A stretch of 64,000 nucleotides of DNA from Delphinus delphis (GCF_949987515.2 NC_082694.2:73158080-73222079); one strand, 5' to 3'. Positions 32,782 to 45,720 are shown, counted from the first letter of the stretch. Notes: generated by a model not told the origin, from the sequence alone. A program made the numbers and translations.

Positions 32782-35700
32782 GTCTATCATCTATCTATCT
32801 AGTTTTAAAATAATACAAATATACAGGAAATTATAGAGAGCAATACAATATCAATTTATCTATGCATCTCCCGTATAAAATTAGTGTTTTATAATAATTC
32901 CCTCAGATTAGTTTTAAAGATAAGAAGTAACAGATTCATATTTTCAAGGAAATATCTATATCTAAATAAACATATGGAAGACAGACATGAAGGACATAAT
33001 CAGTATATGAGGGAGTTTTAAGGGGCTGCAGAGTGGAATGGATTTGGTGATAGGACATGAAAGGCTAAAAAAAATAACACGATGAAAGCAGTGGTCTTAC
33101 TTGGACTGCTAATTAGAGTGTGCTAGTGACTAATTAAGTGTAAATAGCTCGATTCTGTGTATCTTAGGTCCAGAAAGGTGAAAAACCAAAGAAATAAAGA
33201 ACTGTGAATACACTTGTGTGTATATGTGTGTACAAGCGTGCCTGCATTTATTTTGCTTCAGGTCATTTCCATGCCTATGTAAATTTTTCTGACGTTTGTC
33301 TAAGTTTTCTCTTCCAACCTGTGAAGCTTGGAATCAGACCCTTCACTTGGTGTCACTAAAAGCATGGCCTGGAACTTAACTCCTGCTCACCAAGTCATCC
33401 TGATTAAAATCTTGCCTGCCTTTCTAAGCTTGGCCCTGAAATACTATTTCACCACTCCAGTTGGAAGCAACATTTTTGACCTGGATCTTTTTCATTCCTG
33501 ATTTCATCTTCTTGGCCTTTCTCATTTATCTGCCACACCAACACAGACACTTTTACCTTTCTTATCATCTCCTTTTTCCTCTTTTCTATGTAAGCTTTGA
33601 CCTTGCTTTTCTGTAATTCAGGATTATATTGCTCATAAGACCTAAGGGCCTCTCACTATTTCAAAGAGCATCTCATTTACTCTTGATAGAAATGTGAGTT
33701 CCTTGCTGTGTCCTGTCTCCCCTTTCCCTGTGCCCGCCACACACACGCAGAGATGTGTCTTCTAAATAATCAGAGCCCTCCCCTCCTGCAAGGCCAGATC
33801 ATCATGAACAAGGTGGAGGAAGACATTTCCTGTGCTAGGACAGTAAGCTTCAGAAGAGGAATGAAGCTTGGGCTGGGTGTGGAAGAAGACACATTTGTTT
33901 GCCAAGATATCCCCACACAGAAAAGGGGAGAGAATTCTCCTGCAATTTCCAGAAATGGAATTAGTGAGTTAAAGGAAATGAATATTTTTAAGGCTTTTTG
34001 AAAATAGATATTGACAGATGTCTTTTCAATAAGGTCATTAAGTAATGTGCATTCACACTTCTGTTGCTATAAATGTGCCTCTTTCACCTTCTACCAACTG
34101 GCATTTCTATGTGTGTATTAACTTTAAATGATTGCTAATTTGTTGGAATTAATAAATATGTATTGTTATTTTATTTATTTATTTGGTTCCACATGAGGGT
34201 AAACACTTTTCTTTCAATAGGTTTGTTAAAATGCTCTATTTCCATTTTGGCAAACTATCCTTTCATATCAATTGCTCCTTTAATTAGTGGATTCTTTATA
34301 TATTTATTATTTACTTTTTAGAATTTAGCTCCCCATTGCATCTGTAACGTGTTTGGAGGTATAGTCTAAGAGTAGGATCTATTTTTTTAATAAACTTTTT
34401 ATTACTCCAGCTCTATTTATTGTTCTTATCCTTCTACATTAATTGTGAATGTCTCACTTATTGCATAATAACTTATTTTATATATCTTCAGATTGGCTTA
34501 TTACCTGCATATAACAGTATTCTTTGGTTACAGGCAGAACGCTTCTTTTTTTGATGGTATCTATTTAAAGCTAATAATGGAAAATATAATCATATCTGAA
34601 AATATTTTTAAATCGGTCTTTAATTTTCAAAACTGTGTTCTATTTCTGTCTTCTTGCTTTTTTTCATGCACAGTACGTAACTGAAGAAATATTCTGCTTA
34701 TTGATTTTAAAACTTGGCAGAAAATGTTAATATATTTCAGGGGAAAGTGAAGCAAAATAAATGTTATCACCTTCTCGTAATGTGTTAAAGCAAAGAGTAT
34801 ATTAACTGAATTCAAATATAAGTGTTTGAATTTTTAGTGTTGATTAACAGAATTGGATTTTCTGGTTGAGGATACTTCATACATTTGTTGGTTCATTCAT
34901 TCATTCATTCACTAATTTAACGGATGTGACTCCTCAGGGTTTGTAGTGGTTATAAAATATGCAGTGGTTAGTATATTATCTTTCCTTGTATTTTCCTTTT
35001 GTTGTTGTTGTTTTTTATTTGTTTGTAGATTGGTATTCTGTTAAGGAGATGCCTAAAAGGAAATAGAGAATGACTCAATATAATGAAATATAAAAATAAA
35101 TATGCATAGATGGAATGAACTACCTTGGGAAGCAAGGTGACCATTGCAAAATGTATGAAGAGATTGCCAGTGAGTCCTGGCCTGAGAGTTGCAAACAGTG
35201 ATCTTTGATGAGCAGTGCAGAATGGGGGAGTAGACACACGACTGGAAATGAATATTCATATTTAATAAAAGGAAGAAGATAGAATAGTAAGTTGACAAGC
35301 ATGACCTTTATCCCAACTTATGGCATTATTATGAAGCCATAGAACAATGGCCTCTGAGCCCCTAAAAGAGAAACAAATAGGAAAATAATATCTCCAGGTA
35401 TCAAACGGGCTCTCTAAGAAGAAGTCATGTCCAAACGAGAGTCTTTTTTCCTTTTTTAACTTAACAATACTAAGGCTGGCAGTGCAAGAAGATGCAACTT
35501 GACATAACTCAAGTGTTTTAATATCCTTATAGATAAGAGATACATAGGATGGAAAAGGAGAAAATAAAGAGAAGTGTTAGGTGGTAGAAGGTCTGTTTGA
35601 AAAGAGTTTGTAAAAGTATAAATCCAGAGAGATTGGTGAAAGCCACCAGGATGCAGTCCAACATATTTTCCATTTTAGCCTGTCTATCAGTAACTTGAAA

Positions 35701-35911
35701 GGCAATAGTAATTTGAAAGTTAATAGATTTTTTAAAATTCTATAAGATGGTGTCTATGTCAGATATGTTGATTATCTAAACACTTACTGAAAAATATCTA
35801 AACAGACTGGAGAAAACCAGATATAAAGCTATTAAATTATTAAGAATAAATGTACAGATGCAGATTTAGTTCTAAAAACAACTGTATGAGTATAGGATGG
35901 TGGAGACATGA
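32782..35911. other. Mostly unique sequence
   Basis: No gene recognised. A (TTCA)n run lies at 34892-34912. Small TG runs occur near 33215-33230. Minus-strand open frames at 34968-35302 overlap in three frames and are chance. Confidence 0.35.
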
Positions 35912-36405
35912 TGTGTTAGTTGTCTGTTACTGTATAACAAATTAGCCTAAAATTAGCAGCTAAAACACAAAAATTAATATTTTCACATAGTTCCTGAGAG
36001 TAGAAATCCAGCAGAGGCATAGTTGGGTGGTTCTTGCTCAGGGTTTCTCATGAAGTTGAACTCAAGGCTTACTTGAGCCTGGAGGTTTTGCTTCTAAGAT
36101 GACTCATTCACATGGCTGTTGTCAGAAGGACCTTAACCACTGGAGTCTCTCCATGAGGATGGTATGTCCTCATGACATAGTACCTCACTTTCTCCAGAGC
36201 AAGTGAGTTAAGATAGAGCAAGGCAGACATCAAAAATGTCTTTTATAACATAGTCTCAGAGATGACATACCATCACGTGTGCCATATTGTACTGATCACA
36301 TAGACCAGCCTTGATACAATATGGCAGGGGACTGCAATAGGGCTTTAAATACTAGGAGGCCAGGATCGCTAGTGGCCATCTTGGAGGTCCGTCATCATAC
36401 ATGAC
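35912..36405 (-). repeat. MLT1-like MaLR LTR, probable minus orientation
   Basis: tgtgttagttgtctgttact then taacaaattagcctaaaatt start the block, followed by gactcattcacatggctgtt, tttctccagagcaagtgagt, catcacgtgtgccatattgt and tagtggccatcttggaggtc. This is the order I associate with reversed MLT1-type LTRs. The subfamily is not determined. Confidence 0.55.
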
Positions 36406-37325
36406 TTGCTGCAGGTCTTTAAAAAGGGCTTGGGGATTTTTTAGCTCATAAACAGCTTAAGTCTTTGGTGTGATGTAGCTGCCAACAAAGTTTATGTGAT
36501 ATTAAGTGGCATCAAATACACATATGAGCTCACACACACACACAGTCTATTCTGTATCAATGAAAACACACTTCTGATTTTTGTTATCAACTTAAAGCTC
36601 CATACTTTGTAAGAAATAAATACAAATTGGAATATATTTAGAAGAAAAATTAGGTATATTTGAAAGTACAAAGTATGAAATAGAAGAAAGATCTGATGTT
36701 CTTAGCCTGCATAAAAGAATCTGTACAGAGGATTTGAAGGCAGTAATCAAAGAACTGTGATGGAGAAAAGAACGTCGACTGGCTTTGTTTATAAGGAGTG
36801 AGAATATTCATTAATAAGAAGAATATTTCAGAAAGACAAACATCAACTGCATGAGGGAAATCTTAGGTAACAATTGGTATAAAGTAGAGAACCACTGTTT
36901 TTTTGGTTTCGTTTTTTATCATGTTCTACTCCAGGAGAAATAAGAGTAACACTTGGTTAAGACAACAGTAAGTGTATTTGAGAGAGTTTAAGCATTAAAT
37001 GAATTATTAATTCCTTTAGTCATTGTTTCAGAAGAGAGTGAGTGGAATATCCACTTTATAAGCTTAGAGTTGATTTTAAGGCCTAGATTTAGAGATTGGT
37101 GAATGAGCAGGCCAGATTCTGTTCTTAGCAGGCTTCTACCAGATTGCAGGAAGTATACAATAAACAAGAAAACAAACCAAAAGCATAAGTTTTTTTCACT
37201 AAGATAAAACAAGTACCGTAATAGAATGTGATGAGGTATTTGTGAATAGGCATATAAGCTAGAGTAGGTGGGGAAGCCGTCTCCCGGCAAGAGACTTTTT
37301 AGCCAAGGATCTGTATCCCAGCCAA
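36406..37325. other. Unique sequence
   Basis: No gene. A short (CA)n run lies at 36531-36545. Confidence 0.35.
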
Positions 37326-37452
37326 GGAGCGGCTGGGCCCATGAGCCATGTCCTTTGGGCCTGCATGTCCGGAGCTTGTGCTCCGCAACGGGAGAGGCCG
37401 CAGCAGTGAGAGGCCTGCGTACCGCAAAAAATAAATAAATAAATAAAATAAA
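37326..37452 (+). mobile_element. 5'-truncated CHR SINE
   Basis: The sequence starts within the SINE body (gagcggctgggcccatgagc) and runs through ctccgcaacgggagaggccg and gcgtaccgc to an (AAAT)n tail. The tRNA-derived head with A and B boxes is absent. No convincing target-site duplication was found. Confidence 0.85.
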
Positions 37453-37566
37453 GGATATGGCTTCTAGATAGTAGTACTGAGTTTAGATTTTATGTTTGTA
37501 TGTTCAAGGAAATATATAGGTTTTAAGCAGGGACTGGGGGCATAGTCTGGTTTACTTTTATAAAGT

Positions 37567-37665
37567 CCCTTCCTTCCTCCCTTCCTCCCTTCCTCCCTTC
37601 CTCCCTTCCTCCCTTCCTTCCTTCCTTCCTTCCTTCCTTCCTTCCTTCCTTCCTTCCTTCCTTTT
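37567..37665. repeat. (CCTT)n / (TCCC)n polypyrimidine microsatellite
   Basis: About 100 bp of pyrimidines in TTCC and CCTTCCTC units. Complement strand is polypurine (GGAA), and the open frame with repeated Lys-Glu-Gly-Arg on the minus strand is only its translation. Such mirror-symmetric purine tracts can form triplex DNA in vitro. Confidence 0.97.
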
Positions 37666-37970
37666 CTTTGTGGATAATATGGTTGAACTAAAGGCAACCA
37701 TTAGGTGTAAGTAGGGGAACTAATAGAAGGCTATTGCTTTAGTTTGGGTGAGAAGAGAAGCTGTCAAATTATTTATTGACACATCTTCTGGGCCAGACAT
37801 TGGCTGGTTCCTAGAAATACAAAGGCAAAATATAAAATGAGTACCTTTAAAGAGCATGCTGCCTATTGAGGGGGTTAGGCATGCACAGTTGTCATATAAC
37901 TTTGGCCATTGATGGTGGGATAGCGATAATGTTGTCAGATCAGGAGCAAAGGCTGAGTGAATGAGAGGGT

Positions 37971-38090
37971 ACCATATAAGATGCGTTGGTACCATAAAAG
38001 ATGCATTGGTACCATAAAAGATGCACTGGTACCATATAAGATGCATTTGTACCATATAAGATGCATTGGTACCATATAAGATGCTTTGGC
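37971..38090. repeat. 20-bp minisatellite, six copies
   Basis: The unit accatataagatgcattggt repeats six times at 37971, 37991, 38011, 38031, 38051 and 38071, each 20 bp. Copies differ at one to three bases (ATAT/ATAA, GCAT/GCGT/GCAC). The last copy is incomplete at its 3' end. The minus-strand open frame over it has a matching peptide repeat and is not a gene. Confidence 0.97.
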
Positions 38091-38859
38091 CTGAAAGCTA
38101 CACGGATAACCTATGAGATTCTTTTCAAATATAGGAGTCTATGATTCTATTAACGTTTCCAAAAACCTTTGTTTCAGCTAGTTTTGACTGTGACAGATTA
38201 GGATTGTGGGATCTCTGTTCTGCAGAGCCCTGAAGAAACAGGAATCTGATATATTTTTAGATACTTAAGAAGCAATGACTCCTCTTCTCCTCACTCATGT
38301 GCCCTGATGGTCCATTCATAAAGTGGAATGGGGCTACTGTAAGACCACTTACAGGTACATGTGTGCATGAGATGGTGTCTCTTTTTCAGGAGCCAAATCT
38401 GAGGCCAGTACTCCTGACTCTTGGCTGACCTAATCCCCATAACTCCTTTGAGTTTATTTTTTCTTCTCTGAAAAACAAATACAAATCTCTAAGAATCTAA
38501 TGCTGGTTCTACCCAAATCACAAAGCTGTTGAGGTGATCAAGTTGTCATAATTGCAGAAAGACTTTGAAACCTATTTGAAATCCATGGAAAAGCAAATAG
38601 CTATCTAAGAGACTAGAAATGTGAATGGCTATATGAGAGACCTTGTTTTTACTTAATGCTCAATTTGCATAGGCCAGAGTTCTAGTTGGACCTCACGTTT
38701 GGTTGGACACACACGAAGAGAGAATGACCTCTCAGTAAGATGGGTTTTTTCAGTGCCCTTAGACAAGCACAAGTCTCCCTGAGGGAAGGGAAAGGATAAA
38801 TGGAGCATAAAGACAGAGTTAGTCTAGTTAGCGCAGATCACTAGTATTTCAAATTTGCA
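38091..38859. other. Unique sequence
   Basis: No recognised gene or repeat. Confidence 0.35.
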
Positions 38860-39065
38860 AAGAGCTTGAAATCATTTATGTTAATTTCATTCCCATGCCT
38901 GTTGTGGGTGTGCACTACTAGCCTAATTTTATAGATCCGTAAGCCAAAGATAGTAATACCAAGTAGCTTACACTTGGCTTCACAGCGAATAGTCACAAAG
39001 CTGGGGAAAGAACACCTGGGTCAGACTGTGGTTACACCACCTGGGACCCACAGGCATCTGATAAG
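38860..39065 (+). repeat. MIR SINE
   Basis: ctaattttatagatccgtaa, gccaaagatagtaatacca, gtagcttacacttggcttc and cacagcgaatagtcacaaag follow MIR order 'ttttacagatgagg ... aagtaacttgcccaagg ... cacacagctagtaag'. Confidence 0.65.
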
Positions 39066-40550
39066 GTGGACCTGATGATATTCTCTCTTAATCACTTGTG
39101 AGTGGTTTTGACAGTGTTAGTCATTCTAGCCCTTGAACAGATTCTAACAAACAAATTTATTTCTTTTTCCTTCTTGGGATTGCTTTTCACCCATCCTTTT
39201 ATTCAGATTGTCTAAATATTGAGCCTAATTTTTTTATGCCACTGTACTCATGACACCAGGTCACTAATTATTTCATTCATAAAACAACTACGTGTTGAGA
39301 AATAAGTGAATTCTGAGGCAAGATGAACATAAGTCAGCTGATAGATTGACATTTCATAGAGACCAAGGACAGCAGCATAGTGTTTCTAAGAATGCATGGA
39401 TAATACTGTTTCCCAATGCATGTTTCATGGAACCCAGATCTGGGGAACATTAATTTGTGTTAATAAAACAATGAAAGTACAGAACTTAAACAAAAAGATG
39501 GTGCATTTCTAGTCAAGAAGATTTAACCTTTATTGAAGGTCTTCTGGGAGCATTTAAAATAATTCCTGAGATAGCTGTGAGTAGGGGATATAGTATAGAA
39601 TATTTCCCAAGCTTATCTGGAAATGGAAATTTTTCTTTTCTTTTCTGAGGAGCTTGAAACAGGACTATGTTTCATAGATCAGTTGGGAAATATTAGGAAG
39701 TAAAACCTCCTGTTTTGGTTTCTTCTCTGTTTTTGTAGTTTTGATCTCAGATTTTGCCCAGAAAGTTGGGTTTCTATGCTTGCCCTAGAAAAGCCATCTG
39801 CTTCTGTGTTGAGCTGTACTCCACTCTTCCTTGCCCCAACTCTGAGTCCAAATTTTCAGAAGACTGTGTGGTGTCTGCTCATGCTTTCCTGTTTATACCT
39901 ATTTTAACTTTTTAACTATTTTAACTTCTCTTTTTCTCTTGCTGACGGCTTCTCTGAGTTACTTAGTAGGTGACAGATGGAGGGCCATTATCTCAGCCAG
40001 GCAGGTTGATACACTTGCAGGGAGCCTGTGTCCTGCAGGAGTGCATATTTACTTGGGAATAGATTGCATATCCCTAAATGGTGATCCTTTAAGGTGACCA
40101 GTCTTAAGCATCCTAGTTGAAGCACAGAGAAGAGAGGCAGGGCACTCAAAGGAGCAAGGGAACTTGCAAGCAGGGACTTGGGGAAGGTTTCTTGAAAGAA
40201 GCTCTACCACAATCAGTTAGTTTAGAAAAGAAGAAAATGGAGCTTAGGCAGATGAATGGAAATGAGAAGGGAGAGCGTGGCCAAAGTTGTTTCCATTCAT
40301 CTTTGAGAGAAGAGAGTGGAAGTTGCACTAATGCACTAGAGCCTTGGCACTAACTTCATTATCCTCTGATTCCTGGGGTCCGAAAGTGTGGGTGGAAATA
40401 TTAGTGTGCCCCGTCAGAGTGGCTTAATAAAGTCGGCTGTGCCCTGCCATTGGTCACCATGGGGAAAACTCAAACCATATAAAACAGGGAGTCTGGTAGG
40501 GAGTTCCAAATTTTTGGAGCTCCTCTAAGCCCCCTGGAATTATACTTTTG
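39066..40550. other. Unique sequence
   Basis: No gene recognised. The open frames near 40117-40353 have no recognisable motif. Confidence 0.35.
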
Positions 40551-40565
40551 CTAGTTTGAACTTTT

Positions 40566-40773
40566 TTTTTTTTTTTTTTTTTGTGGTACGCGGGCCTCTC
40601 ACTGTTGTGGCCTCTCCCATTGCGGAGCACAGGCTCCGGACGCGCAGGCTCAGCGCCCATGGCTCACGGGCGTAGCCACTCTGCGGCATGTGGGATCTTC
40701 CCGGACCGGGTCACGAACCAGTGTCCCCTGCATCGGCAGGTGGACTCTCAACCACTGCACCAACAGGGAAGTC
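40566..40773 (-). mobile_element. CHR-type SINE, minus orientation
   Basis: The T tail is followed by tgtggtacgcgggcctctca and the reversed SINE body to ccaacagggaagtc. The flanking ctagtttgaactttt at 40551-40565 and 40774-40788 is a 15-bp target-site duplication. CpGs are well preserved. Confidence 0.95.
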
Positions 40774-40788
40774 CTAGTTTGAACTTTT

Positions 40789-43700
40789 TATAAGTACTTC
40801 TAGCAGATCACTGCATCTGGAGGGCAGTCTGGGAGATTTCCAACACAGGACCCCTCTCCCAACATGCAAGGACAAAGCCACTCATTTTCTTTTCCTAAAT
40901 TCACTTTGCTTTTCCCCATGCACATTTTAGTTTAACTAATTTAAAAGAAACACTAGACCTGCAAAACATTAGTGTCCCATTTAGACCCGTTTTTTTCAAA
41001 TTTCTAGACTCTTCTGTGTTTGTCTCCTTCAGTTTCTCCACCCCAGCTGCAACGTATGTTTATCTTTCATGATGATCTGCAATAGAAGTGACAAAAGTCA
41101 CAAAATCCAGTGAAAATACATACAGACACACAGGGAGAGAGGAAAAATAGAAAGTGATTCTCATATTCTTATAGTATTTTCAGCTCACTTGGGAGCAAAA
41201 CATTGTAAAGTCTCACAAGGATGCTTGCTATCCTGAGATATGAGGCCAGATTGGTTGATTAGAGAGGTTTGAATCTCAGGGTGCTGGAAATAAGCTTCTA
41301 AACCTTTACCTTTTTCACTGGGTTTGAACGTGAATTATAGAGGTTTGAAACTGACTCAGAGGTCAGGAAAGTCTGCACAAAATGAGACGCTTTTGGCATT
41401 TTCAAATATACACAAAGGATATGCACATTTGTAAAGTTCTGCCAAACCCAGAATTTTGTTCCTGGAAAATATCATGAGTTCCAGCTGTGCAGAACAGGGG
41501 CCATGATGTAGGAAGACCTTAGACCAAAGTTTATTTGTCCTCCTTCCCCTCTAAATTTTCAGCTCCCCATTGCCATTTGTGATATTAACTTTGTGCTGGG
41601 GAAAATGAAGTGCAGAAAACGAAGTGAAGCAAATGTCATTCTTTGTGTGGGCAGAGGAAAGGGATGCCCATGCATACCATGAGGTTTTGGAGGTAAGATG
41701 TTGAGAGCAGACACCTTCCTGAAAACAGTGACTTGGTGGGGGAGGGGTTGTACTGGCTCTCTGTCCTCTTACAGAAACGTATAGAGCCTTCATACTCCAT
41801 CTCAGAGCGGTTGTCCTCATTGAGTGGCGGTGAGTCCACAGGGCCACAATACTTGGGGTAGACTCTGTCCCAAAATAACAAACTGTACTTGCAACTATTT
41901 GCTATCACGGAGTTGAAGCTTGCTATCCTATGCAATTCTATCCAGTTACAAAACATAAAATCACTTTGGCTTTTTTAAAGAAATGAGAATATTTGAGCAA
42001 AAAGTGATCCTCTGTGATCTGTTTAAAAATCTTATCAACAGTTCTGACAGTTCTACAAAATGATATTTCTGGGTGCACGACTGAACCACCAATAGGAATA
42101 ATTATTTTTTTCTTCTTTTAGCTCTTGTAATGAGCAGCTTTCTCCAGAAACCAAAGGAGTATATTAAACTCCACACTGCCCTGGAATTTTAAAAAGCTGA
42201 ATATGACTTCATTTATACTAAAAGTCTTTAATTTTCACTGGTGATAAAAACAGAACCAAAGGATTTCGTACCAAAAAAAAAAAAAAAAAAGTTTTCTTTC
42301 CAGCCATTATAATCCCTACTCAGGGTTAAATGGCTTTGAACTCTACTAGGTAATCAAAAATATTAAATTTGCTTTGTGTAGTTTAAGATTTAAATTTCTA
42401 TTTGTTTAGAAGTATTTCCTGTCTGATTATTTGCATAAAATATAGAGTATGACTAGATATGTTATGTAGCAATATATTTTTCTAACATTTCAATAGTTTA
42501 CTTAGCTTATCTTTAATGCCTTATTACAAATCTCATCAAGACTAATTTATTGGGTGTCTTGATGGCTTTATCTTTGTAAACATGATGGATTGCAAAACAA
42601 CATTTGTATATTTCAGTTATTTCCAATTTTATTTAAAATGTTACACTTTATATCCTTGTGGTAACCTAGATATCTATGAATCTTCCCTCCTATGTAGATA
42701 TTGATATGGAAATTAATGAACACTGGTGAGAGGACCATGGTAGATCTTTGTCATATTTCTCACCTCTTTTTCTCTTCCCTCTGGTTTGACAGCACGTTGT
42801 GTGGTTGAGAGTATTTTTATGGGTATCATGTGTTTGACCATGTTAGTTAAAGGAGTAAGTGTGCTGAACAAAATAACTTCCTGGAAACCGCAATCATTTT
42901 TGACAAATGCTTCTTGGGAAAGCTCAAGAAATCTAAGTCCTGAATAAATCCAATTGGCACTGACTATGGGAGTGCTAGTTCTAGAGAGAGATGACATTTA
43001 TGCTACCTTTACTAAACATTATGAAAACCTTTAAGCTTCAAATCCAAACTATGACCTTCGAGCAATGTCCTACTTCCTTAATAATATGTTAAATGTCAGA
43101 TAAATCATTCTGATGGTGAATCTTCGGAAAACTCTATCATAATAATCAAATAGTCAAGTAATCTTAACAGGGAAAAAGAAAAGGATGGAAAAGAGCAAGA
43201 AGGAGGGTAAAGGGAGGTAGAAGGCAGAAAAGTGAACAGACTAAGGAATGAGGGTAGAAGTTAACTGCTACGAATTCTGCATATTTCCATGTCTAAGCCT
43301 TTGTGCAGAAGGGCTAGAGCATCTTGATGAAATTAGAGTGTGACCAATTGAAGTAAGTGCATTGAAATAATCACTCAGTCAAAATAACACCTTGTAAAAG
43401 GCATATAACCATCAGCTTCAGTGCCATCAAATACCTCTATCTTTGTGGAGCTTATGAAATCACTTTAAATGAACAAATCCTAAAGGTGAAGATCATGTCT
43501 AAATAGTCATCAGACTTTTGAAAATCATGTAGTTCTCCAAGTGTTGTAAGAGGTGTCATGGAAACAAAGATAGATATATTTAAATCCCTTCCTTGAAAAG
43601 TTCAGAGGTTAGTTAGGAAACTGACAATTAACTAGGAGTTGTAATCCAGCCTGGCATAGTATGAAATGGGTATATGAGTAGAAAGAGAGTTGACTAAACT

Positions 43701-43854
43701 AGCTGAGAGGGGTTTTAGGTAGGTCTTTGGTCTCCTTGGAGATGAGGATGACTGATTATTAGGAGCCTTATAATCCATGTTACAGGTTCAGACTATCATC
43801 CAAAGAGCAATGGGTAGTGTTTAAAAAAATTATTTGTGACACTTGTTAAAGATG
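40789..43854. other. Mostly unique sequence
   Basis: About 3 kb without a recognised gene. There is an A-run of about 18 at 42272-42290 and a purine-rich stretch at 43168-43260 (gaaaaggatggaaaagagca, aggagggtaaagggaggtag). Confidence 0.35.
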
Positions 43855-44060
43855 GTAAGGAAGACTTTATTCAAGAAGGACTAGTACAATTGGGTTTTTG
43901 CGGTGGGGGAGAAAGATTGGGCTCAAATCTGAATACAATAAGAACAAGTGGAGATTTATAGCCAAAAATTGAAGATTTTTGTCCAATGAAGAGCAGATAA
44001 AAACCCAGATCACGTCAAGAACAGAGGGTATAGGAAGCAAATAAATGATTATAGAAACAT
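43855..44060 (-). other. Possible old LTR or 3' end of a retroelement
   Basis: On the minus strand an AATAAA (in ttgaataaagtcttcc, near 43867-43875) lies near the start, and tggtaaggaagactttattc, gattgggctcaaatctgaat and gatttatagccaaaaattga on the plus strand feel like part of an interspersed repeat. No family is assigned. Confidence 0.3.
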
Positions 44061-44084
44061 TAAGGAGGTTAAATGAATATATTC

Positions 44085-44155
44085 CCAGCAATTCACACAG
44101 TGCCTGGCACATAAGAGGTAGGTGCTCCAAAAATATTTATTAGATGAAGGAACAA
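44085..44155 (+). repeat. L2 3' end fragment
   Basis: gcaattcacacagtgcctgg, cacataagaggtaggtgctc and aaaatatttattagatgaag reproduce the L2 3' terminal pattern. Confidence 0.75.
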
Positions 44156-44554
44156 ATATGGCATGTAATATATATATGTTAGTATTAATATTGTGATTAA
44201 CATTACTACCTGGCCATCCCCAAATCAGTGAGGGTCCAGTCTTGATATGTATTATTATATGTCAGACGGCATCATAATTACCAGCTTTCCCATCTCTGAT
44301 TGTAACATGTTAATCATCTCATTCCCAGTCATGACTGATATCTGAGAATATTTTTATTTTATATCCCAAGCCTTTGATCACAACAAATACTAAGTATTTA
44401 ATTCCTGGGGTCAAAGAAAGTATTTTTCATTTAAAACAATGTGACAGATCATTAGCAGGAAATGTGTTTGCACTGACAATCATTCAAAACTTTCAGTCTA
44501 ATCTCTGAGTCAAGAGTCTAGTTAACATGAGCCATTAAAAAAATTCTGGCTGTC

Positions 44555-44750
44555 ATTTACTAGATGTAGCTAAAATCTGTGTGATTGTGAAAATCTCTCC
44601 ATGCTTCAATTCCATCACCTATAAAACAGACATAATTATACTTATTTTGCAGGGTTTTGGGGAAAATCAAATGAGTTTTTATTTATAAAGTGCTTAGCAA
44701 GTGCCTAAAAAAGGAGTAGGTGTTCAAGAAATTTAAATGTTATTTCATTT
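44555..44750 (+). repeat. MIR SINE
   Basis: The order is catgcttcaattccatcacc, tataaaacagacataattat, cttattttgcagggttttgg and tttataaagtgcttagcaag, then a ggtgttcaagaaa tail, as in MIR. Confidence 0.75.
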
Positions 44751-45064
44751 AAAGTCACCAACTAGCAATAATGACAAGTGATTAGTGGGACTGTCTTCCT
44801 TTTAGTTATCAAGTAAATTTCCCTATAGAAACCAAGTAAACTGTTAAACTCCCCCACGTAATAGGAACATGTAACAGGAAAACATTCTTTGGGGGAACCG
44901 AGAGCTTCAGAAGTCTCAGTAATTATGACTCCCTTCACTCCTGACACTTCCTTAGGAAAACAGAGACCTTTCAGAACCAGTAAAACAGTATGGTCCAGAA
45001 CTCTAAATTTCCATTCATGCAGAATGAGTCCAATAAACACCACATTCTTTATCCTTGCATTCAG

Positions 45065-45190
45065 TCATTAAGTGATCATTTAATGAGCATCTCTCACTCA
45101 TCAGGCACTGTCCTAGGTATCCATTTGCATAGGTTACTGAGACACATGCCCTGCCCTCAGGTAATTTGCAATCTAATAAGAGGCACTGGA
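45065..45190 (+). repeat. Ancient mammalian repeat (family not assigned)
   Basis: The series atttaatgagcatctctcac, atcaggcactgtcctaggta, tgccctgccctcaggtaatt and tgcaatctaataagaggc follows the widely spread pattern 'attgagcacctactatgtgccaggcactgt ... ccctgccctcaaggagcttac'. Similar pieces occur at 55485 and 60715. Confidence 0.55.
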
Positions 45191-45539
45191 ACAGAAACAG
45201 ATGGTTATGTTACAGAGGAATTAGAAGTTTGTACAAGAAATGGTAAAAACACAGAGGACTCTGATCTATTGACAATGGAGTCATGAAAATTCCAAGCCAT
45301 GGGTTATCCTTGAGGATCTAGCTCTCAGAGGAGGGATGGGAAACATGAGTGGCTGATCACAGCTAAGAGCAGCTGTTGGTGTCCTTTTAAATTTTTCTAA
45401 ACATTTGTCACTTCCTGCATGCCCCCCTCTCCCACACTTCCAGGTTTATATGGTTATGGCATCCTATAGTTTGTCACTTCCAAACTACCGCTGCCCTTAG
45501 GTGGAAGAGGCATGAAGGACCCAGGTCCTTTCTCTAGCC

Positions 45540-45720
45540 TCTTGCGTCTGTACCATAAACCTGCTGTCTTATATCTGGAATATCCTTTCTGTACACATGC
45601 CCTGATAATCCAGGCTCTCCAGGCTCCTTTGATCTAACCCTTAAAGAGAAATTCATGACGCATTCCTAAGTCAAATTTCTGTATGTCTCTGTAGAGTAGA
45701 TGAGCATAGATTCTTGTAGA
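45540..45720 (+). repeat. L2-like fragment
   Basis: tctggaatatcctttctgta, ccctgataatccaggctctc and gctcctttgatctaaccc resemble the L2 segment 'ctggaatgctcttcccc ... tcaggtctcagctc'. Weak. Confidence 0.4.

Noticed and set aside
37464..37697. Lys-Glu-Gly-Arg repeat protein on the minus strand
   Set aside because: It is the translation of the TTCC/TCCC microsatellite.
37720..38055. Minus-strand open frame with repeated Tyr/Met/Trp units
   Set aside because: It is the translation of the 20-bp minisatellite; 20 is not a multiple of three, so the peptide cycles through frames.
37971..38090. CRISPR-like array
   Set aside because: Units are contiguous 20-bp repeats with no spacers, in a mammalian genome.
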